Notes: generated by a model from the letters alone, not told the origin. 64,000 nucleotides of DNA from UBA3951 sp050952125 (GCA_050952125.1 JBMNKK010000001.1:124001-188000); one strand, 5' to 3'. Counted from the stretch's first letter, positions 33,780-42,947 are shown. Numbers and translations: made by a program.

Positions 33780-34554
33780 CGGCGTACTCCTCCCCCAGAT
33801 AAGCCTCTATCACCCTCAGGTCGGACTGCACTTCGTCAGGCGACCCTTCCATGAGTTTCTCTCCGAAGTTCATGACGACGATCCGTTGGCAAAGGCTCAT
33901 CACAACGTCCATGTGATGCTCGATGAGAAATATGGTCAGGGAGTGCTTCGCCTGCAAATCGACAATGAGGTCCACTAGCTCCATCGACTCCTCGGGATTC
34001 ATACCTGCCGCGGGTTCGTCGAGCAGCAAGAGGTCGGGCTCCAAAGCGAGAGCTCGCGCCAATTCGAGCTTTCGCTGCAGTCCGTAGGGCAAAGCCGATG
34101 CTCTGTCCGCAGCGCGATCGGCCAAACCGACCTCGGCCAGATACGACAAGGCAGCCTCCTCAATGAGGCGCTCTTCCTTCCGGACCTGCCCGGTTCTCAG
34201 GAGCGCCTGGGTGAACCCGTACTTCGCGTGCCGGTACAGGACGGTACGGACATTGTCCAGGACACTAAGGTTAGAGAAGAGGCGGATGTTCTGAAAGGTC
34301 CGGGCGATTCCCGCAGCCACAATCTCCGGAGGCGACGCGCTTGTGAGCACGATATCCCTGAAGCACACGGTCCCGGAAGTCGGTTTATAAAACCCCGTCA
34401 TGAGATTGAAGACGGTGGTCTTCCCCGCTCCGTTAGGACCGATTAGGCCCAGTATCTCTCTCTCGTGTATGTGGAAGGAGAGATTGTTGACGGCTACAAC
34501 GCCTCCGAACGACTTGGATAAGCCGGAGCAATGAGCGAGCACCTTATCTGCCAC
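33763..34554 (-). CDS. livG: Branched-chain amino acid ABC transporter ATPase LivG
   Basis: 263 residues, GTG start after AAGGGAGGGG. Walker A GPNGAGKTT, Walker B LLLLDEPAAGMNPEE and the C-terminal extension with EGSPDEVQSD and EAYLGEEY typical of LivG. The signature motif is replaced: after ASALPYGLQRKLELARAL the ATPase has YGLQRK rather than LSGGQ, which is common in LivG proteins. Overlaps livM by 11 bases. Confidence 0.95.
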   Translation of the reverse strand: MADKVLAHCSGLSKSFGGVVAVNNLSFHIHEREILGLIGPNGAGKTTVFNLMTGFYKPTSGTVCFRDIVLTSASPPEIVAAGIARTFQNIRLFSNLSVLDNVRTVLYRHAKYGFTQALLRTGQVRKEERLIEEAALSYLAEVGLADRAADRASALPYGLQRKLELARALALEPDLLLLDEPAAGMNPEESMELVDLIVDLQAKHSLTIFLIEHHMDVVMSLCQRIVVMNFGEKLMEGSPDEVQSDLRVIEAYLGEEYAGAYRR

Positions 34555-35416
34555 GTCCCGCCCCTCCCTTCAAACGGGATATGAGCGCGGTAAGCGCCGC
34601 CCGGTTGAGGTCGCGGTATCCCATGAGTCCCTGCGGCCGAAAGACCATGATAACCACGAGCATCAACCCGTAGATAACGAGCCTCCACATTTGAGCCGCT
34701 CTCAGTAGCTCAGGCGCGACAGTAAATATGAATGCCGCCAAGGCGGGGCCGGTGAGGCTGCCGGTTCCACCGCAGACTACGGCTGCAGTTATCTGAGTGG
34801 ACTGAACCATTGTGAACATGACGGGCTGAATGAAGGCCAGGTAATGGGCGTAGAGTCCCCCGGCAAGGCCCGCACAGCCGGCTGAAAACACAAGAGAGAT
34901 CATCCGCGTGCGGAGAAGGTGTATCCCGCTCATTTCGGCTGCTATAGCATCTTCTCTGACGGCCACTGCGTTTCTGCCAAAGACCGATGAGAGCATGTTC
35001 CTTGCCAGAACAAGGACTACAATTGCCAAAACGGCTGCAACGGGCAGCGTTGTGTACTGAGGTATGCCCGGAAGCCCGCGTGCTCCCTGGGTGATCTTGA
35101 GGTTTTCGAGAATGACGCGGGTCGCCTCCCCCATCCCAATCGTCGCGATTGCGAAGTAATCGCCCCTTAGCCGGGTCCTCAGCGTCGGATAGCCAACCAA
35201 AGCCCCGACCAGTGAAGAAGCGGCTACGGCAGCGACAAGGGCCAAGGGATAAGGTACACGGGCAAAGTAGGTCAGAATGGCAGCCGTATACGCGCCCACC
35301 GCCATGAAAGCCGCGTGCCCCAACGAGAACAACCCGGTGAACCCTGTGAAGACTGCCAGGCCGGTAGCCGATATGATATTGATCATGGCCACAGTCAGCA
35401 CACCCTGAATGTACAT
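34544..35416 (-). CDS. livM: Branched-chain amino acid ABC transporter permease LivM
   Basis: The ATG at 35416 is chosen because an upstream TTG lies inside the GGAGGAGGGG ribosome site. 290 residues with about eight helices. Family landmarks: LFSLGHAAFMAVGAY, the GDYFAIATIG cytoplasmic loop, and VCGGTGSLTGP. It forms the membrane channel with LivH. Confidence 0.93.
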   Translation of the reverse strand: MYIQGVLTVAMINIISATGLAVFTGFTGLFSLGHAAFMAVGAYTAAILTYFARVPYPLALVAAVAASSLVGALVGYPTLRTRLRGDYFAIATIGMGEATRVILENLKITQGARGLPGIPQYTTLPVAAVLAIVVLVLARNMLSSVFGRNAVAVREDAIAAEMSGIHLLRTRMISLVFSAGCAGLAGGLYAHYLAFIQPVMFTMVQSTQITAAVVCGGTGSLTGPALAAFIFTVAPELLRAAQMWRLVIYGLMLVVIMVFRPQGLMGYRDLNRAALTALISRLKGGAGRGR

Positions 35417-35444
35417 TGGCCCCTCCTCCAAAGAAAACAGCGGC

Positions 35445-36317
35445 TTAGATCTTTTCCTCCACGTACTTGCCCATCAACCCGTTGGGCAGCGCCAGGAGCA
35501 CGATGACGAGCAAGCCAAAACTGAAAACATCTCGTATGATCGACGAGACATATACCGACACGAAGGTCTCAAGGAGACCGAGCGCTATGCCGCCTATTAC
35601 CGCTCCGGGCAGGCTGCCGAGCCCTCCTATTACGGCCGCCACGTATGCTTTATTGGTGATCCACCCCATCGTCGGATAGGCCATGTACTTCATGCCGAGG
35701 AATACCCCCGAAAGCCCAGCCAGTGCCCCTGCGATGAAAAACACCATGCCTACAACTCGGTCAGGGCTGATGCCGAAAACGGAAGCGACAGTCATGTCGA
35801 ACGAACAGGCGCGGATCGCTATTCCGCTCTTTGTTCGCTGAAGGAACAGGTGCAGCGCCGAGATCGCGATGCTTGAGAACACGAGAGCAAACAGGTCAAG
35901 CACTCCGATCGACGCTCCGCCGATACGCACGATGCTTCTCCCCCAGATGTCCGGATACGAGTAGAAATGCGCTCCCAGCGTGGCGTACACAAGGTTCTCC
36001 AGCAGGATGGATACGCCCATGGCGCTTATCATGAAGTAGAGCGGCCTGGCGCCTCTCATCCTGAGGGGCCGGTAAGCTAGTCTCTCGTTCACAACTCCCA
36101 GAACTGCTCCAACCAGCATGGAACCTTCTATGCACACAACAAGGGGTGCCCCGAGCCCCTTAAGGATGAAGTAGCCGGCATAGGCGCCCAGCATAATCAC
36201 TGAACCGTGAGCGAAGTTGGAGAAGTTGAGTATAGAGAACACGAGAGAGTATCCTACTGCCATGAGAGCGTATATCCCGCCGATGGCGAGCCCGGTGATG
36301 GCGGTCTGCAGAAACAT
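35445..36317 (-). CDS. livH: Branched-chain amino acid ABC transporter permease LivH
   Basis: The ATG at 36317 has GGAGGA six bases upstream; earlier in-frame codons do not. 290 residues with about eight helices; landmarks LAIGGIYALMAVGYSLVF, FAHGSVIMLGAY and GGLGSLPGAVIGG. It lies 28 bases upstream of livM. Confidence 0.93.
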   Translation of the reverse strand: MFLQTAITGLAIGGIYALMAVGYSLVFSILNFSNFAHGSVIMLGAYAGYFILKGLGAPLVVCIEGSMLVGAVLGVVNERLAYRPLRMRGARPLYFMISAMGVSILLENLVYATLGAHFYSYPDIWGRSIVRIGGASIGVLDLFALVFSSIAISALHLFLQRTKSGIAIRACSFDMTVASVFGISPDRVVGMVFFIAGALAGLSGVFLGMKYMAYPTMGWITNKAYVAAVIGGLGSLPGAVIGGIALGLLETFVSVYVSSIIRDVFSFGLLVIVLLALPNGLMGKYVEEKI

Positions 36318-36372
36318 GGCGCTTCCTCCGTACCGATCGAATGGTGAAGCCGGACGAATCCAACAGCCCATC

Positions 36373-36413
36373 GGGGTTCAGGCCGCAAGCGGACTTCTTG
36401 CGGCCCGAACCCC
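36373..36413 (-). other. Stable hairpin between livK and livH
   Basis: Arms of 17 bases (GGGGTTC, a mismatch, GGCCGCAAG and the complement) with a seven-base loop, right after the livK stop. No T run follows on the minus strand. Such hairpins commonly protect or partly terminate the binding-protein transcript so that it exceeds the permease messages. Confidence 0.65.
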
Positions 36414-36422
36414 TGCAAAACC

Positions 36423-37613
36423 CTAGCTGGTGACGTACTTCTCGACGTAGATGAACAAGCCGTCCTTGATCTGCTGGATAATGGCGGGCTTGTTGAGCGG
36501 GTTATGGGTTGCGGGATCAAAGGTCATCTTCCCGCTTAGAGCTTGGAGATCACGGATCTCCTCTATGGCCTTGGCGATCTCGGAGCCGTCGGTGGAACCC
36601 GCAGTCTTGATGGCCTCGACAAGCACGATCAGAGCGTCAATCGCCATTACCGGGTTAGGTAGTACGGGATCGCTGCCGTACTTCGCCTTGTATTCCTTGA
36701 TGAAATCCTGGATATCGGGGTCTTCCATCGAAGCCAGATTGACGAAGTATCCGCCGTCAACCGCGTCGCCTCCGAGTTCCACAATATCGGGGCTGCCCCA
36801 GTTGTCGCCGCCGAGGAACTCGCCTTCAAACCCGAGGTCTCTCGCCTGTTTCATCGCGAGAGCGGCTTCCTTCTGAGCCGTGGGGATGAATATCACATCG
36901 GGATTCTCCTTTGTGAACTTGCCCAACATGGCCCTGTAGTCAAGTTCGCCCGTACGGAACGCTTCTTTTCCCACTATGGTCCCGCCGATCTTCTCGAACG
37001 CTTCGATAAAGTACTGGGCGAGCCACGAGGAGTAGTCGGACCCGACATCATACAGGACCGCCGCGGTCCTGGCGCCGAGCTTGGTGGACGCGAATTGTGC
37101 GGCCACGGTACCTTGGAAGGGATCGATAAAGCAGACCCTGAAAGTGTGAGGCCTTACCGCGCCGTCCTTGACGGTCACCTCGGGATTCGTGGCTGTAGTG
37201 CCGATGAGCGGTATCTTTGCCGGTTCCGTAACCGCCGTCATGGCAATGGTTACGCCACTCTGAGCGGCGCCGATTATGGCTACCACCTTGTCCTGCTCAA
37301 TCATTCTCTTCGCAACGTTGACCGCCTCAACCGAATCGGCTCTGGTATCGTAAGTCACCAGTTCAACCGTCTTGCCATCGATTCCGCCCGACGCATTGAC
37401 CTTCTCGACCCACATCTTCAGCGCGTTGCTCTCGGATTGGCCCCATATGGAAGCATCGCCCGTAAGAGCTACCGCGTGTCCGATCTTGATAACTTGAGGC
37501 GCCTTTGGTTCCGGAACCTCCGCCTTGGTGCCGCCACTTTCCCCACCTTTGCAGCCGCACATTGCCACCGCCAGAAAAGACAGAATCATGATAGCCGCTA
37601 ACAGGCGCTTCAA
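36423..37613 (-). CDS. livK: Branched-chain amino acid ABC transporter binding protein LivK
   Basis: TTG start with GGGAGGGG five bases upstream; 396 residues. A signal peptide is followed by cysteines at 19 and 21, so it is probably a lipoprotein. The mature part is a type I periplasmic-binding fold: IGHAVALTGDASIWG, the ERMI-D-V-AIIGAAQSGVT block, and LLGT-like PLIGTTATNPEVT. Substrate may be Leu/Ile/Val or another amino acid or amide, as this family is broad. First gene of the operon. Confidence 0.93.
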   Translation of the reverse strand: MKRLLAAIMILSFLAVAMCGCKGGESGGTKAEVPEPKAPQVIKIGHAVALTGDASIWGQSESNALKMWVEKVNASGGIDGKTVELVTYDTRADSVEAVNVAKRMIEQDKVVAIIGAAQSGVTIAMTAVTEPAKIPLIGTTATNPEVTVKDGAVRPHTFRVCFIDPFQGTVAAQFASTKLGARTAAVLYDVGSDYSSWLAQYFIEAFEKIGGTIVGKEAFRTGELDYRAMLGKFTKENPDVIFIPTAQKEAALAMKQARDLGFEGEFLGGDNWGSPDIVELGGDAVDGGYFVNLASMEDPDIQDFIKEYKAKYGSDPVLPNPVMAIDALIVLVEAIKTAGSTDGSEIAKAIEEIRDLQALSGKMTFDPATHNPLNKPAIIQQIKDGLFIYVEKYVTS

Positions 37614-37775
37614 TTGAACCCCTCCCGTGTGTGAAGCCTTGTCCTAACCTTTCACTATGCGGAAAGCGGGCAAGTTATCACACGGCAACAGTGGTACAAT
37701 CGTCCGTAACTTGACTAGAGGACGGGCCAAAACGCATTGAAGGCCAGTCCAAGGGAGAAGAGGAGACACGAGATT

Positions 37776-38885
37776 ATGAACCAGATCCTGCCAAAACAGA
37801 AACTCTTGTTGGGACCCGGACCGAGCAATACAGACCCCCGCGTGCTTCGCGCGCTGTCGCAACCTACATTGGGCCATCTTGACCCTGACTTCGTCGCAAT
37901 AATGGACCAGACTACCGAACTGCTGCGGTACGTCTTCAACACCAAGAACAAGCTGACCATACCCGTCTCGGGAACAGGTTCGGCCGGAATGGAAGCAGCC
38001 CTGGCCAACACCATAGAGCCGGGAGACAAGGTTATCGTCTGCGCGGCAGGCGTCTTCGGAGAGCGCATGGTCGACGTGGCCGGAAGGGCCGGCGCGGTTG
38101 TGTGCAAAGTGGAAGCGCCCTGGGGCAGACCGATTGAGCCCGACGATGTGCAAAAGGCGCTGAAGGAAAACCCCGATGCCAAGCTGCTCAGCATTGTCCA
38201 CGCCGAAACCTCAACCGGAGTCCTGCAGCCGCTTGACGATATCGTCAAGATGGCGCATGAGAAGGGACTCAGGGTGGTTGTGGACGCCGTCACTTCGCTC
38301 GGAGGAGTTGAGGTGCCCGTCGATAGACTGAATCTTGACTTTGTATACTCCGGCACTCAGAAGTGCCTGAACTGCCCTCCGGGCCTGTCCCCTGTAACGG
38401 TCAACGAATCGACGGCGAATTTCATCAGAGACCGGGAGTCCAAGTGCGTCAGCTGGTATTTGGACCTCGGAATGATCCAGAGGTATTGGGGCTCGGAGCG
38501 CTTCTATCATCACACCGCTCCAATCAACATGATCTACGCTTTGCATGAAGCCCTTAGGGCGATCGAAGAAGAAGGGCTGGAAGCGAGGTTCGCGCGCCAC
38601 AGCAAAACCCAGCAATACCTTCTCGAATGTCTGGCAGAGATAGGGGTTGAGCCGGTGGTAGATGAGCGCTACCGCCTGCCAAGCCTCACCACGGTTTGGG
38701 CACCTGAAGGCGTCGACGAGGCAGCGGCTCGCAAACGGCTATTGGACGAGTTCAACATCGAGATCGGCGCCGGACTGGGAGCATTCAAGGGCAAGGTATG
38801 GCGCATAGGACTCATGGGAGTGAACTCAACAAAGGCCAACGTTGTCTTCTTGATGGGAGCTTTGAAGAACATCTTGGGAAGGTAA
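37776..38885 (+). CDS. Class V aminotransferase, alanine/serine-glyoxylate type
   Basis: The ATG at 37776 follows AGGAG by ten bases and gives a start MNQILPKQKLLLGPGPSN typical of the family; an upstream TTG is not supported. 369 residues. The PLP lysine lies in SGTQKCLNCPPG, and earlier landmarks are HAETSTG and VVDAVTSLGG. Such enzymes move amino groups between Ala, Ser or a purine-derived amino acid and glyoxylate. Divergent from livK, 162 bases away. Confidence 0.9.
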   Translation: MNQILPKQKLLLGPGPSNTDPRVLRALSQPTLGHLDPDFVAIMDQTTELLRYVFNTKNKLTIPVSGTGSAGMEAALANTIEPGDKVIVCAAGVFGERMVDVAGRAGAVVCKVEAPWGRPIEPDDVQKALKENPDAKLLSIVHAETSTGVLQPLDDIVKMAHEKGLRVVVDAVTSLGGVEVPVDRLNLDFVYSGTQKCLNCPPGLSPVTVNESTANFIRDRESKCVSWYLDLGMIQRYWGSERFYHHTAPINMIYALHEALRAIEEEGLEARFARHSKTQQYLLECLAEIGVEPVVDERYRLPSLTTVWAPEGVDEAAARKRLLDEFNIEIGAGLGAFKGKVWRIGLMGVNSTKANVVFLMGALKNILGR

Positions 38886-38936
38886 GCGCACAGCCGCCTG
38901 CATCTACGGAACTGAAGAGACGTCTTGATAAGGTAA

Positions 38937-38961
38937 AGCCCCCGGTCGACAGCCGGGGGCT
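38937..38961. terminator. Terminator shared by the aminotransferase and tRNA-Pro
   Basis: Nine-base stem AGCCCCCGG / CCGGGGGCT with a seven-base loop, between the aminotransferase stop (plus) and the 3' end of the tRNA (minus). T-rich on the minus side (TTTACCTT). Confidence 0.7.
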
Positions 38962-38981
38962 TGCTGTATAGCAAAATAGTC

Positions 38982-39058
38982 TGGTCGGGCTGACTGGACT
39001 TGAACCAGCGACCTCCTGAACCCCATTCAGGCACGCTACCAAACTGCGCCACAGCCCG
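38982..39058 (-). tRNA. tRNA-Pro (anticodon GGG)
   Basis: A full cloverleaf on the minus strand: acceptor CGGGCTG/CAGCCCG, D arm with GTTTGGTAG, anticodon stem CCTGA/TCAGG around the loop ATGGGGT (anticodon GGG at 39022-39024), T arm GGTTCAAGTCC, and an encoded CCA end. 77 bases with CCA. Confidence 0.96.
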
Positions 39059-39070
39059 ACCGCAAAAGAT

Positions 39071-39099
39071 ATTGTAGCACATGTGAAGGCGGCTCACAA
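39071..39099 (-). promoter_or_regulatory. Promoter of tRNA-Pro
   Basis: TTGTGA (39094-39099) and TACAAT (39071-39076) on the minus strand with a 17-base spacer, about 12 bases ahead of the mature tRNA. Confidence 0.75.
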
Positions 39100-39151
39100 C
39101 CTGCGTGATGAACGTTGTTACGCTACTGCTTGTGATCCGGGGACAAAGACC

Positions 39152-39189
39152 GACAGGCCGGCTCCGAGCGATTCGGATGCCGGCCTGTC
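39152..39189 (-). terminator. Terminator of the chemoreceptor gene
   Basis: Perfect 11-base arms GACAGGCCGGC / GCCGGCCTGTC with a nested TCCGA/TCGGA stem, 42 bases past the receptor stop, followed by GGTCTTTGTCC on the minus strand. Confidence 0.8.
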
Positions 39190-39230
39190 CGTGAGAACCC
39201 GCTGGGTTACCCGGTGATATCTGACAACCT

Positions 39231-41120
39231 CTACACTTTGAACCTACTGACAACACCCTTCAGATCCTCGGCAAGGCGGTCGAGCTTTATCGCTGCCTCA
39301 TAGACCTGCTGCATTGTCGCGCTCATCTCGTTAGCCGATGCCGATACTTCCTCGGTAGACGCGGCCGATTCCTCGGACGCGGCAGCTACCGTGTCAACCA
39401 TGTTTCGAACCTCAGCCGCACTTGCCCGCATCTCGGCAGCAGTGGCAGAGGTCCTCGCCGCGAGTTGCTCGATGTTCTTCACAGACTGCTGCACATTGTC
39501 ATTGGCCGAGACTAGGACATCCGCAGCCTGGAACAGGCTTCCGATCATCTGCTCGGTTTCGGATGCTCCCTGGGCGATTTGAGCAAGAGATTCGCTGGCT
39601 TCCTGCGCCAATACGGCACCGTTCTCTACTTCCTTGGTTCCCATCTCGGCGGCTCCGACAGCCTTGTCGATAGCCTGGCGTATCCTGTCGACCAGGGCGC
39701 CGATGGCCTTGGTCTCTCTAGATGAATCCTCGGCCAGCTTACGGACCTCCTCTGAGACTACCGCAAAGCCCTTTCCGGCCTCCCCTGCTCTGGCTGCCTC
39801 AATTGCCGCGTTCAGAGCCAGAAGGTTGGTCTGAGCAGCAATTCCGTTGATTACCTCGATTATCTTCCCGATCTCCTGGGAATACCCGTCGAGTTCGGTA
39901 ATGCTTGCCGACAGGTTCCCGGTAGTAGCTCTGATGGACTGCATGCTGCCAAGGACGTTGGTGACCGACTGGCCGCCTCTCACGGCGTACTCGTTGTTCT
40001 TCTTGGCAGTCTCTTCCGCGTTCCTCAGGAGTTCTCCCACCTCAACCAGAGCCGCACTGGCCCTTTCGCTTGCAGACAGCGAGTCAAATGCCGCGGCCGC
40101 TTGAGCCTCTGTTCCCTCTGCTACCTGGCCGATCGCCGCGTTCAGTTGGTCCACGGCCACTGCGGTTCGTGAAGAGCTGGCACTTTGATCCTGAGAAGCA
40201 CTGGCGATCTGCTGCACGGTCTCTGCCATCTGCTCCGTGACCCGCGTCGACTCCTCCGCACCTCTGCTGAGGCTAGCGCTGCTGGCTGCAACCTCAAGCG
40301 CCGTGGACGTAATGGAGCGGATCATCTCCTGTAAGCGCTCCATAAACACGTTGAACCACTTGGCCATTTCCGCCATCTCGTCGTTGGACTTATCGTTAAG
40401 CCTAACTGTGAGGTCGCCTTCGCCTTCGGCGATATCCTTAAGAGCCAAAGTCATGCTGCTCACGGGCGAGAGGAGTTGCCTTGCCAGTAATACGGATATC
40501 CCGGCAGCCATGACGACGCCTATGACTGCAGCCGCCAGCTGCATCATTCGTACATTCTTCTCGGTTCTCAGAGAATCCGTATTGAGTGCCAGTGTCGATT
40601 CTTCAATTCGATTGCCGATCTCATCGATCTCGCCTCTCGCGAGTTCAAACTCGTCTCCTCCGGCCATTAGCGAGAGGGCTCTCGCTTCCGCCAAGAGACT
40701 CGGGTCGCCCGCACGAACAAGCTGCGAGACTTCATTGCTGTGAGCACGCCACTCGCCGAACACCTTCTCATATGCCTCTATTGCGGTCTTCTCGTTGGCG
40801 CTCAGCGGCAGTGCTTTATACTCATTCCACCTGTCTTGAGCCTGCTGTATGTTCTCCACGCGAGTGGCTTCCAGGCTCGCGATTTCCTCAGGATCCTCTG
40901 CAGACAGCATGCTTCTCTCTGCCACCAATGCCTGCTGCAGATCCCGGTCTATGTTCAACAGCAAGCTGATTCCAGGATAGTTCTGCTGGTACATGATTCC
41001 GAGGTTCGCCGTGACCATCCGCACGCTGACAAGTCCAAGGATGATGGTCGCCGCGGTAAGTGCCAGGAACAACCCGCAGGCGATAAAAATCCTAGTCCGC
41101 ATCTTCAATGCCCAACCCAC
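39231..41120 (-). CDS. Methyl-accepting chemotaxis protein
   Basis: 629 residues from a GTG; an ATG at 41102 is an equally plausible start, as neither has a strong ribosome site. The order is a membrane helix (about 8-30), a four-helix-bundle ligand domain outside (about 35-190), a second membrane helix (about 193-213), a HAMP domain, and a long signalling coiled coil. Its hairpin tip reads GIAAQTNLLALNAAIEAARAGE in two stretches (residues near 430-450). Methylation-type Glu/Gln pairs flank it. It sends signals to CheA; the ligand is unknown. No other chemotaxis gene lies in the window. Confidence 0.94.
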   Translation of the reverse strand: MGWALKMRTRIFIACGLFLALTAATIILGLVSVRMVTANLGIMYQQNYPGISLLLNIDRDLQQALVAERSMLSAEDPEEIASLEATRVENIQQAQDRWNEYKALPLSANEKTAIEAYEKVFGEWRAHSNEVSQLVRAGDPSLLAEARALSLMAGGDEFELARGEIDEIGNRIEESTLALNTDSLRTEKNVRMMQLAAAVIGVVMAAGISVLLARQLLSPVSSMTLALKDIAEGEGDLTVRLNDKSNDEMAEMAKWFNVFMERLQEMIRSITSTALEVAASSASLSRGAEESTRVTEQMAETVQQIASASQDQSASSSRTAVAVDQLNAAIGQVAEGTEAQAAAAFDSLSASERASAALVEVGELLRNAEETAKKNNEYAVRGGQSVTNVLGSMQSIRATTGNLSASITELDGYSQEIGKIIEVINGIAAQTNLLALNAAIEAARAGEAGKGFAVVSEEVRKLAEDSSRETKAIGALVDRIRQAIDKAVGAAEMGTKEVENGAVLAQEASESLAQIAQGASETEQMIGSLFQAADVLVSANDNVQQSVKNIEQLAARTSATAAEMRASAAEVRNMVDTVAAASEESAASTEEVSASANEMSATMQQVYEAAIKLDRLAEDLKGVVSRFKV

Positions 41121-41165
41121 CCTTTGCTGGTTTTTTCTCTCTTTTCACACGCGAGTGCATTTCAG

Positions 41166-41192
41166 TTATCGTCGTGTGCTGGGCAAAGTAAA
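41166..41192 (-). promoter_or_regulatory. Possible sigma-D (flagellar) promoter of the chemoreceptor
   Basis: On the minus strand TTTACTTT, an 11-base spacer and GACGATAA, resembling TAAAGTTT-N11-GCCGATAA. It would give a leader of about 40 bases. The -35 half is imperfect. Confidence 0.4.
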
Positions 41193-41236
41193 GGGTTTCT
41201 TCAATCAATTTAGCTTTCTTAAACGAAAAGAAACAA

Positions 41237-41264
41237 CCGACACCCCCGAACGAGGAGGTGCCGG
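41237..41264 (-). terminator. Terminator of the NSS transporter gene
   Basis: Stem CCGGCACCTCC / GGGGGTGTCGG with a six-base loop followed on the minus strand by TTGTTTCTTTTC, 30 bases past the transporter stop. Confidence 0.85.
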
Positions 41265-41294
41265 CTACCCTGTTACGGGTCTTGTCGATGTCCG

Positions 41295-42680
41295 CTAGAT
41301 GATCTTCAGTCCCGTAAGCAAGACCAAGAGAACGGCCACGGGAGTGATGACCTTCACAACGCCGGTGAAGACCGAGATCAGCGTCTCGTTGTTGAGGGTC
41401 CCTTCGTTGGACAAAGCCGCTTTGAGCTGGGCGGCTCCCCAACGCCACCCGACAAACAAGCACAGCATCAGCCCGCCTAAAGGCATCAGTATGCTGGACG
41501 TGGACCAGTCAAAGAAATCAAAGGGAGTCATCCCAAGTATCTTCCAATTTGCCGTTAGGCTGTTTGAAAGAGCCGCAGTAGAGCCTACCACTGCAAGCCC
41601 CACCAGCGTGGCAATGGTAGCCTTCTTCCTGCTCCACCCGAAACTCCCGACCAAGTACGCCACAGGAACCTCATACAGAGACAGCATGGCACCGGTTGCG
41701 GCGATAAACGCGAGCACGAAGAAAAGCGGCAGCAGAATCCTGCCCAAGGGCATCGCGCTGAACACGGCAGGAATGGTCACAAAGAGAAGCTCAGGGCCGG
41801 CTCCGGGCTCAAAACCGAAAGCGAAAACCGCCGGAAAAATGGCTATCCCGCAGAGCAGTGATACGGCAACATCCGAGAGCATGACTCTAAAGGCAGTCCC
41901 GGGGATATCCTGGTCCTTTCTAAAGTAGCTCCCGTAAGTAATCATGGTGCCCATGCCGACCGAAAGTTTGAAGAAAGAGAGCCCCATCGCGGAAAGAACG
42001 GTCGCGCCGGTCACCTTGGAGAAATCAGGCTTGAACAGGAACTCGAGACCTTGTGCAGCGCCGGGAAGGGTGATGCTGCGAATGCATACGATTACCAAGA
42101 TGCCGAAGAGAACCGGCATAAGTGTCTTGGTTACTTTTTCAATACCCTTTGATACGCCCATCATAATGACGGCTGCCACCCAGGCCAGTACGATCCACTG
42201 CCATACCAACGATTGAGTGGGGTCGGTAACTAAGGAGCCGAAAGCCGCCGAGGTCACTTCAGGTGAAGAACTCAAGATCGAGCCGCCGATGCCTTTTACC
42301 ACGTAGGCGAGAACCCAACCCGCTACCTCCGTGTAGAACGCCATAATGAGGAACGCGCTGATGACTCCCGCACCGCTCACTAGCCACCAGGGAGTATTGG
42401 GGGCGAGTTTCTTGAACGTCTGGATAGCGTCAGCCCTGGCCGAACGGCCGAGCACGTGCTCGGAAATCATCACAGGTAATCCAACGGCTAAGGTGCAAAG
42501 TATATAGATGATGACGAAAGCCGCACCGCCGTTGACTCCGGTAAGGTAAGGGAACTTCCAGATGTTGCCCAAACCCACTGCAGACCCAAGCGTAGCAATG
42601 ATAACGCCGAGTTTGGTACTGAACATGTCCCTCGCCTTCGTAGTAGATACCGGTTCAGTCTCTACCGTAACGGATGCCAT
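41295..42680 (-). CDS. Neurotransmitter:sodium symporter family transporter
   Basis: 461 residues, about 11-12 helices. The N-terminal signature GSAVGLGNIWKFPYL is diagnostic for sodium- and substrate-binding helix 1 of the LeuT/NSS family, and NGGAAFVIIY follows. Bacterial members import amino acids such as Leu, Met, Trp or Tyr with sodium. The gene has GGGAGGAG upstream and is preceded by a ykkC-type riboswitch and its own promoter, so uptake is probably tied to a starvation signal. Substrate is not predictable. Confidence 0.95.
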   Translation of the reverse strand: MASVTVETEPVSTTKARDMFSTKLGVIIATLGSAVGLGNIWKFPYLTGVNGGAAFVIIYILCTLAVGLPVMISEHVLGRSARADAIQTFKKLAPNTPWWLVSGAGVISAFLIMAFYTEVAGWVLAYVVKGIGGSILSSSPEVTSAAFGSLVTDPTQSLVWQWIVLAWVAAVIMMGVSKGIEKVTKTLMPVLFGILVIVCIRSITLPGAAQGLEFLFKPDFSKVTGATVLSAMGLSFFKLSVGMGTMITYGSYFRKDQDIPGTAFRVMLSDVAVSLLCGIAIFPAVFAFGFEPGAGPELLFVTIPAVFSAMPLGRILLPLFFVLAFIAATGAMLSLYEVPVAYLVGSFGWSRKKATIATLVGLAVVGSTAALSNSLTANWKILGMTPFDFFDWSTSSILMPLGGLMLCLFVGWRWGAAQLKAALSNEGTLNNETLISVFTGVVKVITPVAVLLVLLTGLKII

Positions 42681-42722
42681 GTGATCTCCTCCCTTTCACC
42701 GTCAGGCCGGCCTCTCCAGGTC

Positions 42723-42885
42723 AAAATAAGGACACCCGGCGGAGAGGCCCTGCTAAACCATGCAAGGAACTTTCCGCTCGGGTGTTTTGTACCCACGGTG
42801 TGCTCTAAACCTACTAAAGAGCCGGTGCCGCTTGGACCTGGCCGCTCAAAAGCTTGAGCGCGGAACCCTAGGCACCCTTCCTTCG
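42723..42885 (-). ncRNA. ykkC subtype 2 riboswitch (ppGpp or PRPP type) with terminator
   Basis: The minus-strand leader shows the ykkC core: GTGCCTAGGGTTCC (near 42876), GGTCCAAGCGGCACCGG, CACACCGTGGG and CACCCGAGCGG-AAAGTT. GGTCCAAGCGG is the form of subtype 2; guanidine-I has GGTCCGAGAG. After the aptamer, CCGCCGGGTGT can pair back with ACACCCGAGCGG and is followed by CCTTATTTT. That forms a terminator which competes with the aptamer, so ligand binding should switch expression on. A second hairpin (GGCCTCTCC / GGAGAGGCC) lies before the gene. The amino acid transporter downstream favours ppGpp over PRPP. Confidence 0.85.
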
Positions 42886-42917
42886 GTCACGCAAGATGTC
42901 AGCCTGCGATTTCGGGT

Positions 42918-42947
42918 ATTATACAAGTCATTGTTAGGTTATTGCAA
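42918..42947 (-). promoter_or_regulatory. Promoter of the riboswitch-transporter transcript
   Basis: A perfect TATAAT (42918-42923) with TTGCAA (42942-42947) 18 bases further upstream on the minus strand, about 33 bases ahead of the aptamer. Confidence 0.75.

Noticed and set aside
37672..37700. TACAAT at 37695-37700 as a promoter for the aminotransferase
   Set aside because: The -10 is good but no -35 match is found at the right distance, and a possible activator site is not visible.
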